Shown: in pieces, positions 7,375 to 14,462 of the stretch
Numbering within the stretch: the stretch's first letter is position 1
Layout of the letters: every line of letters begins with the position of its first letter
Origin: Merdimonas faecigallinarum
GTDB lineage: Bacteria > Bacillota > Clostridia > Lachnospirales > Lachnospiraceae
Direction: 5' to 3'
Assembly: GCA_019119285.1 (NCBI GenBank)
Contig: DWXJ01000026.1
Location: forward strand, 1 to 23,835
DNA length: 23,835 nt
Notes under the pieces: model-generated
Told to the model about the DNA's origin: nothing
Databases searched by the model: none
The model's input: only the letters and a program-made list of their open reading frames with translations
Program-made: the position numbers and the translations under genes

Positions 7375-7811
7375 GTCTGCTCCTCTCTGGGTTTTACAAT
7401 CAGATGTACGCCCTGAATCTCTTCAATGGTTACTACTGTGTCCTTTGCGATCCTGCCGTCCGGCTCCTTTGTCTTTGCCGACCAGTCCTGGCCTCTGACC
7501 TCTACCATTCCCGTCGCGTGAAGGGTATCAATATCCTCCACTACCACTCCGGACTGCCCGACCAGGCTTTCCGCGTTGGTCGCCTGCCGCTTCTGGTTAA
7601 AATACTTTAGAGCAATCGGGCGGGTCAGTACAAAGAGCAGGATGGATACCACCAGAAAGATACCGATCTGCACCGGCAGTCCAAGGCCCAGCATCCCTGC
7701 CAGAAATGCAGCCAGCGCGCCGCCGGCAAACCAGATGGTGGTAAGACCCATGGTCAGGATCTCAATGATCAGCAGTATCACAAACAAAATCAACCAATAA
7801 CTTGTCTGCAT
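7368..7811 (-). CDS. NfeD-family membrane protein (short form)
   Basis: A 147-residue short NfeD protein without the serine-protease domain of long forms. Two or three hydrophobic helices cover about 5-70 (WLILFVILLIIEILTMGL, then GGALAAFLAGMLGL and GIFLVVSILLFVLTRPIAL), with a C-terminal OB-fold (about 80-147; ESLVGQSGVVVEDI, GMVEVRGQDWSAK). The ATG at 7811 was preferred over an in-frame GTG at 7817 because AGGGG lies at better spacing. It partners the SPFH gene with overlapping ends, which implies translational coupling. NfeD OB-folds bind their SPFH partner in known pairs. Confidence 0.92.
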   Translation of the reverse strand: MQTSYWLILFVILLIIEILTMGLTTIWFAGGALAAFLAGMLGLGLPVQIGIFLVVSILLFVLTRPIALKYFNQKRQATNAESLVGQSGVVVEDIDTLHATGMVEVRGQDWSAKTKEPDGRIAKDTVVTIEEIQGVHLIVKPREEQTC

Positions 7812-7854
7812 AGGCACCCCTCTCCTTACGCATTTATAGTATTACTTTCCCCTT

Positions 7855-7883
7855 ATCTTACTATACTTTCTGTCAGAAAGCAA
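7855..7883 (-). promoter_or_regulatory. Possible promoter of the nfeD-SPFH pair
   Basis: Minus-strand TTGCTT (7878-7883), a 17-bp spacer and TAAGAT (7855-7860), 44 bases before the NfeD start. A small hairpin CTTTCTG/CAGAAAG (7866-7880) overlaps the spacer and -35 box and could act as operator or as the end of the upstream transcript. Both hexamers are weak, so this is tentative. Confidence 0.35.
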
Positions 7884-7886
7884 ACA

Positions 7887-8705
7887 TTAAACCGGGCGGT
7901 GGCAGGCGGCCTTTTCGCCCTGCCTTCTCTGGCGTCCGGTCTCAAACATCAGCACCGTCGCTGCAATGGCGGCGTTCAAAGACTCCACCTGTCCTGCCAT
8001 GGGGATCCGAATGTACGTATCCGCCATCCGGGCGATCTGCGGCCGCAGGCCATTGCCTTCATTGCCGATCAGAAACGCGCAGGGACCGCGGTAATCCGCC
8101 TCGTCATAGCTTTGCTTTCCCTCCAGATGGGCCGCGTACACGCAGACGCCCCGCTCTTTCAACTTCCGGATCCCTTCTTCCAGATCTTCCACATAGCAAA
8201 ATGGCATGCGGAAAATGGAACCCATGGTAGAGCGGATGGTCTTGGGATTGTAAATGTCCGCGCATTCCGCGTCCAACATAACACCGGTAACCCCGGCCCC
8301 TTCCGCGGTCCGCAGGATGGTCCCCACATTGCCCGGATCCTGCAGGCGGTCCAGCACCATCACAAAAGGCGTGCCTTCCCCTGTCAGATCCTCCGGCCGG
8401 TAGTGCTTTTGCCGGACCAGACACAGGATGCCCTGGGGCGTTCTGGTGGCAGACAGATGTTCAAACACACTGTCCGATACCAATTCCGGCCGGATGCAGG
8501 CCCGGTCAGCCATTTCCCGGACCAGCCCCTCCTCCTTCTCCCAGAAGGACTGGGATACATAGATTTCCTGAAGATCCCGGGGCGGGATCTCCCGGAACAT
8601 CCGGATCCCCTCCACCTGGAAAAGCCCTTCTTCGTCCCGGGCTTTTCTCTTCTTCTGCATCTGTATGATCCTTTTTATCTTCGCATTTGCCGTGCTTGTG
8701 ATCAT
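7887..8705 (-). CDS. SpoU/TrmH-family RNA 2'-O-methyltransferase
   Basis: A SAM-dependent SPOUT methyltransferase acting on rRNA or tRNA ribose. It has 272 residues. An N-terminal substrate-binding domain (about 1-100, KRKARDEEGLFQVEG) precedes the knotted catalytic domain with motif 1 LQDPGNVGTILRTAEG, motif 2 LIGNEGNGL and motif 3 IPMAGQVESLNAAIA, all intact. Its ATG follows directly on the TAA of ktrA with no base between, so translation is probably coupled; AAAGGA lies within the end of ktrA. The target nucleotide is unknown; it resembles RlmB-like proteins such as YsgA. Why it is coupled to a potassium system is unclear and may only reflect transcription. Confidence 0.93.
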   Translation of the reverse strand: MITSTANAKIKRIIQMQKKRKARDEEGLFQVEGIRMFREIPPRDLQEIYVSQSFWEKEEGLVREMADRACIRPELVSDSVFEHLSATRTPQGILCLVRQKHYRPEDLTGEGTPFVMVLDRLQDPGNVGTILRTAEGAGVTGVMLDAECADIYNPKTIRSTMGSIFRMPFCYVEDLEEGIRKLKERGVCVYAAHLEGKQSYDEADYRGPCAFLIGNEGNGLRPQIARMADTYIRIPMAGQVESLNAAIAATVLMFETGRQRRQGEKAACHRPV

Positions 8706-9350
8706 TTATTTAATCCTTTCCAGATCTTCGTTATGCCCTACCAGGATCATGACTGTGCCGGATTCCAGCGGTTTTGCCGGATCCGGATTCACCTCCACGT
8801 CCTCGCCAAGCTTGGTTCCCACTACATTTACCCCGTAATTCTTACGAACGTCCAGATCCTGCAGGGATCTGCCGACCCAGCTCTTCGGAATCATAGTCTC
8901 TATAATACTGTAATCATCGGACAGGGTGATCCAGTCTGTAAAATTGGCGGCCACCAGGTTTTTCGCCACTCTTGCCCCCATCTCCATCTCCGGAAAGATC
9001 ACCGCGTCCGCGCCGATCTTCTGGAGCACCTTTGCGTGCAGCTCTGTCTTTGCCTTTGCCAGCACATACGGCACGCCCAGTTCCTTGGACACCAGCGTAG
9101 CCATAACACTGGCCTCCATGTCGTCTGCCGTAGCCACTACCACGCCGTCCAGGTTGCGGGCGCCGACGGAACGGATCACCTCCGGATCCCCTACATTGGC
9201 TTTCATGGCATAAGACACTTTATTGGCGACCTCTTCGATCCGCTCCATATGATTGTCCACAGCCACCACCTCGCAGCCCAGGCTTTGCAGCGTCACTGCC
9301 ACACTTTCTCCAAAACTTCCCAGTCCAAATACTGCATATTGTTTCTTCAT
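8706..9350 (-). CDS. ktrA: Potassium uptake regulatory subunit KtrA (RCK domain)
   Basis: The cytoplasmic gating ring of the Ktr potassium transporter. It has 214 residues. RCK-N Rossmann domain (about 1-135) with GLGSFG (9-14) binding ATP/ADP or NAD, acidic VDNHMER after beta-2 and TADDMEASV; RCK-C domain about 140-214 (SWVGRSLQDLDVRKNYGVNVVG), the c-di-AMP-binding site in characterised KtrA proteins. An upstream in-frame GTG at 9368 is rejected because GGAGG lies at the right distance from the ATG at 9350. It follows ktrB by 23 bases and is coupled to the methyltransferase downstream. Confidence 0.95.
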   Translation of the reverse strand: MKKQYAVFGLGSFGESVAVTLQSLGCEVVAVDNHMERIEEVANKVSYAMKANVGDPEVIRSVGARNLDGVVVATADDMEASVMATLVSKELGVPYVLAKAKTELHAKVLQKIGADAVIFPEMEMGARVAKNLVAANFTDWITLSDDYSIIETMIPKSWVGRSLQDLDVRKNYGVNVVGTKLGEDVEVNPDPAKPLESGTVMILVGHNEDLERIK

Positions 9351-9373
9351 CTTTTCTTTCCTCCACACATTCT

Positions 9374-10753
9374 TTATCCTACCATGATACGCTCATGGGG
9401 CAGTTCACGGATCTTATCTCTTGGATTGGCCTTTCCGGCAAATACCAGCACCAGAGTCATGGGGCCGAGTCGTCCGATATACATCATGATCATCAGCACG
9501 ATCTGGCTGGCCCTGGTAAGATTCGGCGTCAGATCCGCCGAAAGTCCCACCGTTCCGATGGCAGACGACGCCTCATAGATCACGTCAATGGTCAGCACCT
9601 GATCTGGTTCAAAGATCAGGATCAGCAGGATCCCTGCAATATACGCGGTAAATGCCAGCAGCATCACGGCAAAGCCACTCCGGAAATTTTCCGTGGTGAT
9701 CTTTCTTCCCATGCATTCAATGTCATTTCCACCTTTTACAAAGGTCATGCAGGCTAGGAACAACATCACAAATGTAGTCGTCTTGATGCCGCCCGCCGTT
9801 CCTCCCGGAGAGCCGCCGATCACCATCAGGATACTGTTCACAAGCTTGGTCTCCGAATGAAGTCCTGACTGGGATATGGTAGCATATCCTGCCGTCCTGT
9901 TGGTCACAGACTGGAAAAAGGAAGCCATCACCTTATCTCCCAGAGACATGCCGCCAATGGTGTCCGGATTATGAAATTCCAGGATCAGCACCAGCGCCGC
10001 GCCCAGAAGGATCAGAGAAGCCGTCGTCACAAGCACCAGCTTGGACTGCAGGGTAAGCCTGGTAAACCACCATTTTCTCGGAACCTCATGCTTCCAGATC
10101 TTCCGCCCGTTCCCGATCACATCAAACCACACCGTAAATCCCAGACCTCCTAGAATGATCAGTAACATGGTGGTAAGATTGATCAACGGATTTGAGACAT
10201 ATTTTGTCAGGCTGCCAGATCCCAGGATATCAATTCCTGCGTTACAAAAGGCGGAAACCGAATGGAAGATCCCATACCAGATTCCCCGGATCACTCCGAA
10301 CTCCGGCACAAACTGACAGGCATAAAATACAGCGCCTGCCCCTTCCACCACAAAAGTTCCCAGGATTACTTTCCGCACCATTCCTACCATGCCGCCCAGC
10401 CGGTCTGCATTGTAGGTCTCCTGGAGCACCACCCGCTCCTTGACTGTGATCTTTTTGCGCAGCAGCAAAAAGAAAGCCGTGGCGCAGCCGATCACCCCCA
10501 GACCGCCGATCTGGATCAGCAACAGCAATATGATCTTTCCAAGCAGTGTAAACTGGGTGGCCGGAGTGATGGTGATCAGCCCGGTTACGCACACAGCCGT
10601 CACGGACGTAAAGAGCGCGTCCAGAAATGCGATGGGCTGCTGGTTGCAGATGGGCAGCCACAGCAAAAAGCCTCCCAGAAATATCACACCTAAAAATCCA
10701 ACTACGAGTATCTTCATCGTGTCAAAACGGATACTCTTTCTTCTTCGATGCAT
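9374..10753 (-). CDS. ktrB: Potassium transporter membrane subunit KtrB (TrkH/KtrB family)
   Basis: The K+-translocating pore, 459 residues, with four M1-P-M2 repeats. The pore loops are visible: TAVCVTGL (first), SAFCNAGID (second), VTNRTAGYAT (third) and SAIGTVGLS (fourth); each holds the conserved filter Gly. A Gly/Thr-rich gate segment, GGSPGGTAGGIKTTT, follows the third pore loop, as in KtrB. Length and partner ktrA suggest Na+-dependent KtrAB rather than TrkGH. The promoter is predicted at 10779-10808. GGGAG precedes the ATG. No defect seen. Confidence 0.96.
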   Translation of the reverse strand: MHRRRKSIRFDTMKILVVGFLGVIFLGGFLLWLPICNQQPIAFLDALFTSVTAVCVTGLITITPATQFTLLGKIILLLLIQIGGLGVIGCATAFFLLLRKKITVKERVVLQETYNADRLGGMVGMVRKVILGTFVVEGAGAVFYACQFVPEFGVIRGIWYGIFHSVSAFCNAGIDILGSGSLTKYVSNPLINLTTMLLIILGGLGFTVWFDVIGNGRKIWKHEVPRKWWFTRLTLQSKLVLVTTASLILLGAALVLILEFHNPDTIGGMSLGDKVMASFFQSVTNRTAGYATISQSGLHSETKLVNSILMVIGGSPGGTAGGIKTTTFVMLFLACMTFVKGGNDIECMGRKITTENFRSGFAVMLLAFTAYIAGILLILIFEPDQVLTIDVIYEASSAIGTVGLSADLTPNLTRASQIVLMIMMYIGRLGPMTLVLVFAGKANPRDKIRELPHERIMVG

Positions 10754-10778
10754 CGTCTATCTTCTCCCTCTATGATTC

Positions 10779-10808
10779 GTAATATCTTATTCTCCCGCAT
10801 CCTGTCAA
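10779..10808 (-). promoter_or_regulatory. Promoter of the ktrB-ktrA-methyltransferase operon
   Basis: Minus-strand TTGACA (10803-10808), an 18-bp spacer and TATTAC (10779-10784), about 25 bases before the ktrB start codon. The -35 box is perfect, the -10 box fair. I saw no c-di-AMP (ydaO) riboswitch: the leader is too short. Confidence 0.55.
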
Positions 10809-10840
10809 GGCATATTCCCTGCCGGGACGTATAATAGACA

Positions 10841-10876
10841 CGGGGCCATACCTGCATCCATTTTGGTACGGCCCCG
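10841..10876 (-). terminator. Hairpin, possible terminator after the mscS remnant
   Basis: CGGGGCC (10841-10847) pairs with GGCCCCG (10870-10876), extended by TACC/GGTA. The single mismatch becomes a G-U pair only in minus-strand RNA, giving 12 continuous pairs and pointing to minus-strand use. The following stretch is only moderately U-rich, so termination is uncertain. Confidence 0.45.
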
Positions 10877-10930
10877 GTGATTTGTCAATATAAGTTTTGT
10901 TCAGATTTTGTTTGCATAAGCGCCCGTCTT

Positions 10931-11649
10931 TTAGTGGTTTTCCTCATCTTCTTCCACATAGTCCTGGGTCAGCTCTCTCTGCGCCTTCGCAAATTCCTCG
11001 GCTTTGCGCTTCTCCCAGGCGGTTACCTCCTTAAATTCCGTCGGCTGGTTGATCACGATCTGCGGGAACGGAATGCTGATATGATACTTATCAAAGATCA
11101 GCTTCATGGCACGGTTCAGATCACATTCCATGCGGGCTCTGTCACTTTCTGCACACAGAACCATGACGCGGATGTTGACGCTGTTATCCCCAAGCGAAAC
11201 CACGCCTTTGTAGAATGGTCCGTCCAGGATTCCAGGGATCTGCTCCCGCATTTTCGGGAACTCATCCTGCAGGATGCTTTCCACACATTCCAGAGACTCG
11301 CCATATTCGATCCCCACATCCACCCAGGAGTAGGAGTAATCTCTGGTCATGTTGATGACGCCGGTCACATCGCTGTTGCTGATGATCTTGATGTTCTTGC
11401 TGCCGTCCTCAATCTTGGTGGTACGGATACCAGCGTCTGTGCTCCAAGGCCCACAACCAGAGTCAGGATACCGGCGCTGGCAAGCAGTGTGGCGGTATCA
11501 ATGCCAAACAGAGCCAGGCAGTAATACAAAAATCCGATCACAGAGAAGTACTTGACAAAGTTGCTCAGCAGCCGGCACACCTGCAGTTTTTCCGCCTGTC
11601 TCCTGCCTGAGACTGGTAAAATATACCACGCCTTTCCGGCTATGGTCAA
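10931..11649 (-). pseudogene. Broken MscS-family mechanosensitive channel gene
   Basis: Two fragments of one MscS channel lie in different frames. The upstream part (to about 11430) gives the pore-lining helix, RLLSNFVKYFSVIGFLYYC then LLASAGILTLVVGLGAQTLV. The downstream part gives the beta-domain and C-terminal domain, GIRTTKIEDGSKNIKIISNS, then TGVINMTRDYSYSWVDVGIEYG through PQIVINQPTEF. The roughly 30 residues that normally join them (the start of the beta-domain, around FEG...VGDIV in the family) are absent and the frame shifts at the joint. The region before about residue 20 also looks truncated: there are no further membrane helices. A functional channel is very unlikely. The open stretch from the ATG at 11368 covers only the soluble end. 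Confidence 0.88.
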
Positions 11650-11767
11650 TGAAATCCGGCGAACTTTGTAAACTTTGGTAAAACCTTATCAAACCGGCCC
11701 TCCCAGCGATATTTCCCTTGTGCAATTTATATATTTCTTAATTTCTGCATCTTATTTTTGCTGTTTT

Positions 11768-11784
11768 ATTGTAATTATTACAAT
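11768..11784. promoter_or_regulatory. 7-1-7 palindrome resembling a Fur-family (Fur/PerR/Zur) box
   Basis: TTGTAAT-T-ATTACAA (11769-11783), extended by one more pair outside. The 7-1-7 form is that of PerR (TTATAATNATTATAA) and Zur (TCGTAATNATTACGA) boxes, differing at one position per arm. No intact gene start lies next to it: it is far upstream of the mscS remnant. It may be an orphan operator or chance in A/T-rich DNA. Confidence 0.4.
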
Positions 11785-11832
11785 TAGACGCGTGTGCATA
11801 TGTAATTTCTACATTTCACCTGGAAATCAATT

Positions 11833-11866
11833 GGGGACGGGGGATTTTCAGAAATCCCCCGTCCCC
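11833..11866. repeat. Dispersed palindromic repeat, type 2 core (copy 3)
   Basis: A 15-bp stem GGGGACGGGGGATTT (11833-11847)/11852-11866 with loop TCAG, inside outer TCAATT/GATCAATT flanks. The sequence through 11847 is the same as in the copy at 51-94, but the centre differs by two bases and the outer right flank carries GAT. It lies just beyond the terminator of the 11953-12597 gene. Confidence 0.85.
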
Positions 11867-11876
11867 GATCAATTAC

Positions 11877-11907
11877 CAAAAAAACGGGCGGAAAACCCGC
11901 CCGTTTT
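11877..11907 (-). terminator. Rho-independent terminator
   Basis: AAAACGGGCGG (11881-11891) pairs with CCGCCCGTTTT (11897-11907), followed on the minus strand by a run of seven T (complement of 11878-11884). It ends the nitroreductase/aldo-keto reductase/membrane-protein unit, 45 bases after its last stop. Confidence 0.9.
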
Positions 11908-11952
11908 CAATCATTCTGTTTCCTTCTTCGTTCCAATGCCTGCTGCCGCCGT

Positions 11953-12597
11953 CTATGCAAACATCACAAAGAAATTCAATGCCCACACAAGAATTGCAAC
12001 TACAATTCCGACAATGGAGCAGACCTTTCCAATCTTTGCCCGGCCCGCCATAGAAGAACCGGCTCCCATCCTCGCCCTGGATATTCCAAGAATTCCAAGG
12101 ATCAGTGCAATGATCGGGATCAGCAGTCCGGCGATAATACTTAAGATTCCAAACACCATTGCCATGGTTGCGGCCTTGGTATTGTCAACCGTGTAAACCG
12201 GCACCGGCTGTGGACCCGAACCTGCCTGTGCGCCCTGCTGCATACCCGGACCTGCCTGGGCGCCCTGCCCGGGGGCTGCCTGGATCGGCTGCTGGAGAGC
12301 CGCATAAAGCTGCTCCAGACTTTCTTTGTACGGCTTCTTCTGGAGCGTTCCCACGAATCCGTCCAGATCCATCTCGCCGCTCAGTCCTTTCAGCCACGCC
12401 TCCACATGGAAGACACCTCCTATGTAGGACCATTTCAAATACTTGTAGCCCTCCACCATGGGGTCTCCTGCCCGGTAAACTGCTTCGCCGTTATAGTCTG
12501 CCGTTTCGAACCGATTTTTCTGCAAAAAATCGTTCACCACAAACTGCACGAAGTCCTCCGGTTTGTTCAGCACCAGATCATACGTATACCTTGCCAT
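11953..12597 (-). CDS. Hypothetical membrane protein with DUF4190-like C-terminal hairpin
   Basis: A 214-residue protein in three parts. Residues 1-105 form a soluble domain (MARYTYDLVLNKPEDFVQFVVNDFL; Tyr/Trp-rich centre GYKYLKWSYIGGVFHVEAW). Residues about 106-135 form a Gln/Gly/Pro/Ala linker with an internal repeat (QGAQAGPGMQ, QGAQAGSGPQ). Residues about 140-214 hold two hydrophobic helices (AATMAMVFGILSIIAGLLI and ...IVGIVVAILVWALNFFVMF) joined by a GISRAR loop, the pattern of DUF4190 proteins. No signal peptide, so the N-domain is probably cytoplasmic. It starts 41 bases after the 4Fe-4S reductase with GGAGG before the ATG and is last in that operon. Function unknown. Confidence 0.85.
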   Translation of the reverse strand: MARYTYDLVLNKPEDFVQFVVNDFLQKNRFETADYNGEAVYRAGDPMVEGYKYLKWSYIGGVFHVEAWLKGLSGEMDLDGFVGTLQKKPYKESLEQLYAALQQPIQAAPGQGAQAGPGMQQGAQAGSGPQPVPVYTVDNTKAATMAMVFGILSIIAGLLIPIIALILGILGISRARMGAGSSMAGRAKIGKVCSIVGIVVAILVWALNFFVMFA

Positions 12598-12638
12598 CTC
12601 TCATTCCTCCTTTATTTTCATGATCTCTAACGGATCAT

Positions 12639-13769
12639 TTATTCCTCTTTCTCAAATCTTGCCGCCACCTCTTTTAAATGCCGGATCACCGGCAGATGCT
12701 GGGGACAGACAGACTCGCACTGGCCGCATTCTACACAGTCGCTGGCCTTTCCAAATGTTTTCGTCAGACGGTCATAATATTCGCCCTGGGGCTTCCACCC
12801 CTTTTCCTCACATTCCTGCAGGTCCGCATTGTATAAGGAAAAATATTTGGGGATCGCAATATTCTGCGGACATCCTTCGGTACAATAGGAGCATCCGGTA
12901 CAGGGGATCTCGATGCCGCTGTTGATGATCTCCACCGCTTTCCTGATAATCTCCTGTTCTTCTTCATTCAGCGGCTGAAAATCCGCCATATAGCTCATGT
13001 TATCCTGAAGCTGCTCCATGTTGCTCATACCGCTTAACACCATCATCACATGCTCGTTACTGGCCGCAAAACGGATCGCCCAGGAAGGCACCGACATGTC
13101 CGGATGATACTCTTTGAACATCCGTTCCGCCCTCTCCGGCACTTTTGCCAGGGTGCCGCCCTTCACCGGCTCCATCACGATCACCGGTTTGCCATGCTTC
13201 ACCGCAGTCTCATAACATTTCCGGGACTGCACGCCCTCGCTGTCCCAGTCCAGATAGTTCAGCTGAAGCTGCACGAACTCCACTTCCGGATGCTCAGTCA
13301 GCACCTGATCCAGCATCTTCGCGCTGTCATGGAAGGAGAATCCGATGTGGCGCACCAGACCCTGCTCCTTTTTCTCCTTCAGCCAGGTAAAACAATCCAG
13401 TTCCTGATAGATCTTGTAATGATCCACGCCGATATCGTGGAGGAGATAATAATCAAAATATTCCACTCCAGTCTTTCTCAGCTGTTCATTAAAAATCTTA
13501 TCCCTGTCCTCTCTGGTCTTGATATATCCTGCGTGCAGCTTATCCGCCAGGGTATAGCTGTCTCTGGGGTAACGGTCCACCAGCGCTTCTTTGGCCGCGC
13601 ACTCGCTCTGAAATCCACAGTACATCCAGGCTGTATCAAAATAAGTAAATCCGTTCTTAATAAAGGCGTCTACCATATCCTTTACCTGTTCCACGTCGAT
13701 GCTGGACGCCTCGTCCGGATTGGTAAGAGGCAGGCGCATCAGGCCAAATCCTAACTTCTTTGTGCTCAT
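12639..13769 (-). CDS. Aldo/keto reductase with C-terminal 4Fe-4S ferredoxin domain
   Basis: A 376-residue iron-sulfur aldo/keto reductase of the type common in anaerobic Clostridia. Residues 1-280 form the TIM barrel with the tetrad region visible: FDTAWMY (Asp, Tyr), LADKL (Lys) and YYLLHD (His). Residues 290-301 (CTGCSYCTEGCP) and 345-355 (CVECGQCESVC) each give the four Cys of a 4Fe-4S cluster, so electrons may pass between ferredoxin-like carriers and NAD(P)H. Substrate unknown. AAGGAGAG precedes the ATG. It follows the nitroreductase by 41 bases and precedes a membrane protein, forming a likely three-gene operon. Confidence 0.94.
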   Translation of the reverse strand: MSTKKLGFGLMRLPLTNPDEASSIDVEQVKDMVDAFIKNGFTYFDTAWMYCGFQSECAAKEALVDRYPRDSYTLADKLHAGYIKTREDRDKIFNEQLRKTGVEYFDYYLLHDIGVDHYKIYQELDCFTWLKEKKEQGLVRHIGFSFHDSAKMLDQVLTEHPEVEFVQLQLNYLDWDSEGVQSRKCYETAVKHGKPVIVMEPVKGGTLAKVPERAERMFKEYHPDMSVPSWAIRFAASNEHVMMVLSGMSNMEQLQDNMSYMADFQPLNEEEQEIIRKAVEIINSGIEIPCTGCSYCTEGCPQNIAIPKYFSLYNADLQECEEKGWKPQGEYYDRLTKTFGKASDCVECGQCESVCPQHLPVIRHLKEVAARFEKEE

Positions 13770-13810
13770 TTCTTGTCTCTCCTTTTTATGACTTCCGTTC
13801 TTTCCGAATA

Positions 13811-14317
13811 TCAGCGGATATATTTCACTCTGCTCTTATCATAGAATCCTCTTGCCTGCGGTTCTTCCGCAGGAACGCCTACGGCTACCGCCGCCATGGG
13901 GATGCTCTCCACATCCAGAAGCTCCTGAAAGCCTCTGACCCGCTCCTCTGCCGGATAGAGCCCGCACCAGCAGGTGCCGTATCCAAGCTCCAGCGCCTGG
14001 AGCAGCATATTTTCAATGGCAGCGCCGCAGTCCTGGGGCCAGAATATGTTGCCGTCCTGCTGCAGGTCCGGCCGGCCGCAGACCACGATCGCCAGCGACG
14101 CCGTATGCATCATTCGGGTATAAGGCTGGATGTCCGGAAATTTATTTAAAACCTCCCGGTTTTCCACCACCACAAATTCCCAGGGCCTGGTGTTGCGGGC
14201 GCTGGGCGCCATCATGGCCGCCTCCAGGATCTGGTCCAGATCCTCCTGCGGAATGTTTGCCCCTTCCTGGTATTTGCGGACACTTCTTCTTTTACGGATC
14301 GCTTCGGTTACATTCAT
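13811..14317 (-). CDS. Nitroreductase-family FMN oxidoreductase
   Basis: A 168-residue flavoprotein with the NTF signature: N-terminal EAIRKRRSVRKYQ (FMN phosphate), MMAPSARNTRPWEFVVV (about 34-50), GAAIENMLLQALELGYGTCWCG and a C-terminal VGVPAEE...RGFYDKSRVKY. Such enzymes use NAD(P)H to reduce nitro groups, quinones or flavins; the true substrate is unknown. The start at 14317 was chosen because GGAGGTG precedes it at good spacing; an in-frame ATG 27 codons earlier lies in the promoter region and is rejected. It is first in the operon with the 4Fe-4S aldo/keto reductase. Expression is likely controlled at the palindrome in its promoter. Confidence 0.92.
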   Translation of the reverse strand: MNVTEAIRKRRSVRKYQEGANIPQEDLDQILEAAMMAPSARNTRPWEFVVVENREVLNKFPDIQPYTRMMHTASLAIVVCGRPDLQQDGNIFWPQDCGAAIENMLLQALELGYGTCWCGLYPAEERVRGFQELLDVESIPMAAVAVGVPAEEPQARGFYDKSRVKYIR

Positions 14318-14356
14318 ACGACACACCTCCCACCTTGTATGCGCATTGATGTATTT

Positions 14357-14385
14357 ATTATGACACATTGTCACGGGAATGTAAA
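14357..14385 (-). promoter_or_regulatory. Nitroreductase operon promoter with TGACA-N3-TGTCA palindrome
   Basis: Minus-strand TTTACA (14380-14385), a 17-bp spacer and CATAAT (14357-14362). A perfect inverted repeat TGACA-CAT-TGTCA (14361-14373) overlaps the -10 box and the spacer, where a repressor would block transcription. The binding protein is not identified in this window. Confidence 0.6.
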
Positions 14386-14397
14386 TAAAACACGGCA

Positions 14398-14418
14398 CAC
14401 GGGAAAGAAATTCCCGTG
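14398..14418 (-). terminator. Weak terminator candidate after the aldo/keto reductase gene
   Basis: CACGGGAA (14398-14405) and TTCCCGTG (14411-14418) form an 8-bp perfect stem with a 5-base loop, 45 bases after the stop at 14463. The T-rich tract (TTTTATT) comes only after a 7-base gap, so efficiency is doubtful. Confidence 0.45.
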
Positions 14419-14462
14419 CACCGCACTCTGTCGGATTTTCTAGTTTTAGCCTATGTCCGGTT

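Larger units (their letters stand above)
11650..11876. other. Gene-free A/T-rich spacer with a Fur-like box and a palindromic repeat
   Basis: No credible coding region between the mscS remnant and the terminator at 11877. It holds the 7-1-7 palindrome at 11769-11783 and the dispersed hairpin at 11833-11866. The rest is A/T-rich without a clear promoter. It may contain the decayed 5' end and control region of mscS. Confidence 0.6.

Noticed and set aside
9351..9368. GTG start of ktrA at 9368
   Set aside because: The extra codons contain the GGAGG ribosome binding site of the ATG at 9350.
7899..9578. A 559-codon open frame on the plus strand
   Set aside because: It is antisense to the well-supported methyltransferase, ktrA and ktrB genes, has no ribosome binding site and encodes a His/Gln/Arg-rich, family-free sequence. 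It is a shadow of codon bias on the other strand.
10754..10930. c-di-AMP (ydaO) riboswitch upstream of ktrB
   Set aside because: The distance from the predicted start site to ktrB is under 30 bases, and the hairpin at 10841-10876 lies upstream of the promoter.
10931..11368. Calling the 145-codon frame an intact small protein
   Set aside because: It is the C-terminal part of MscS; homology continues upstream of its ATG in the same frame (GIRTTKIEDG), and the pore helix is in the next frame.
14318..14398. A 27-residue N-terminal extension of the nitroreductase
   Set aside because: The extension overlaps the promoter and operator, and the ATG at 14317 has a strong ribosome binding site and matches the family N-terminus.
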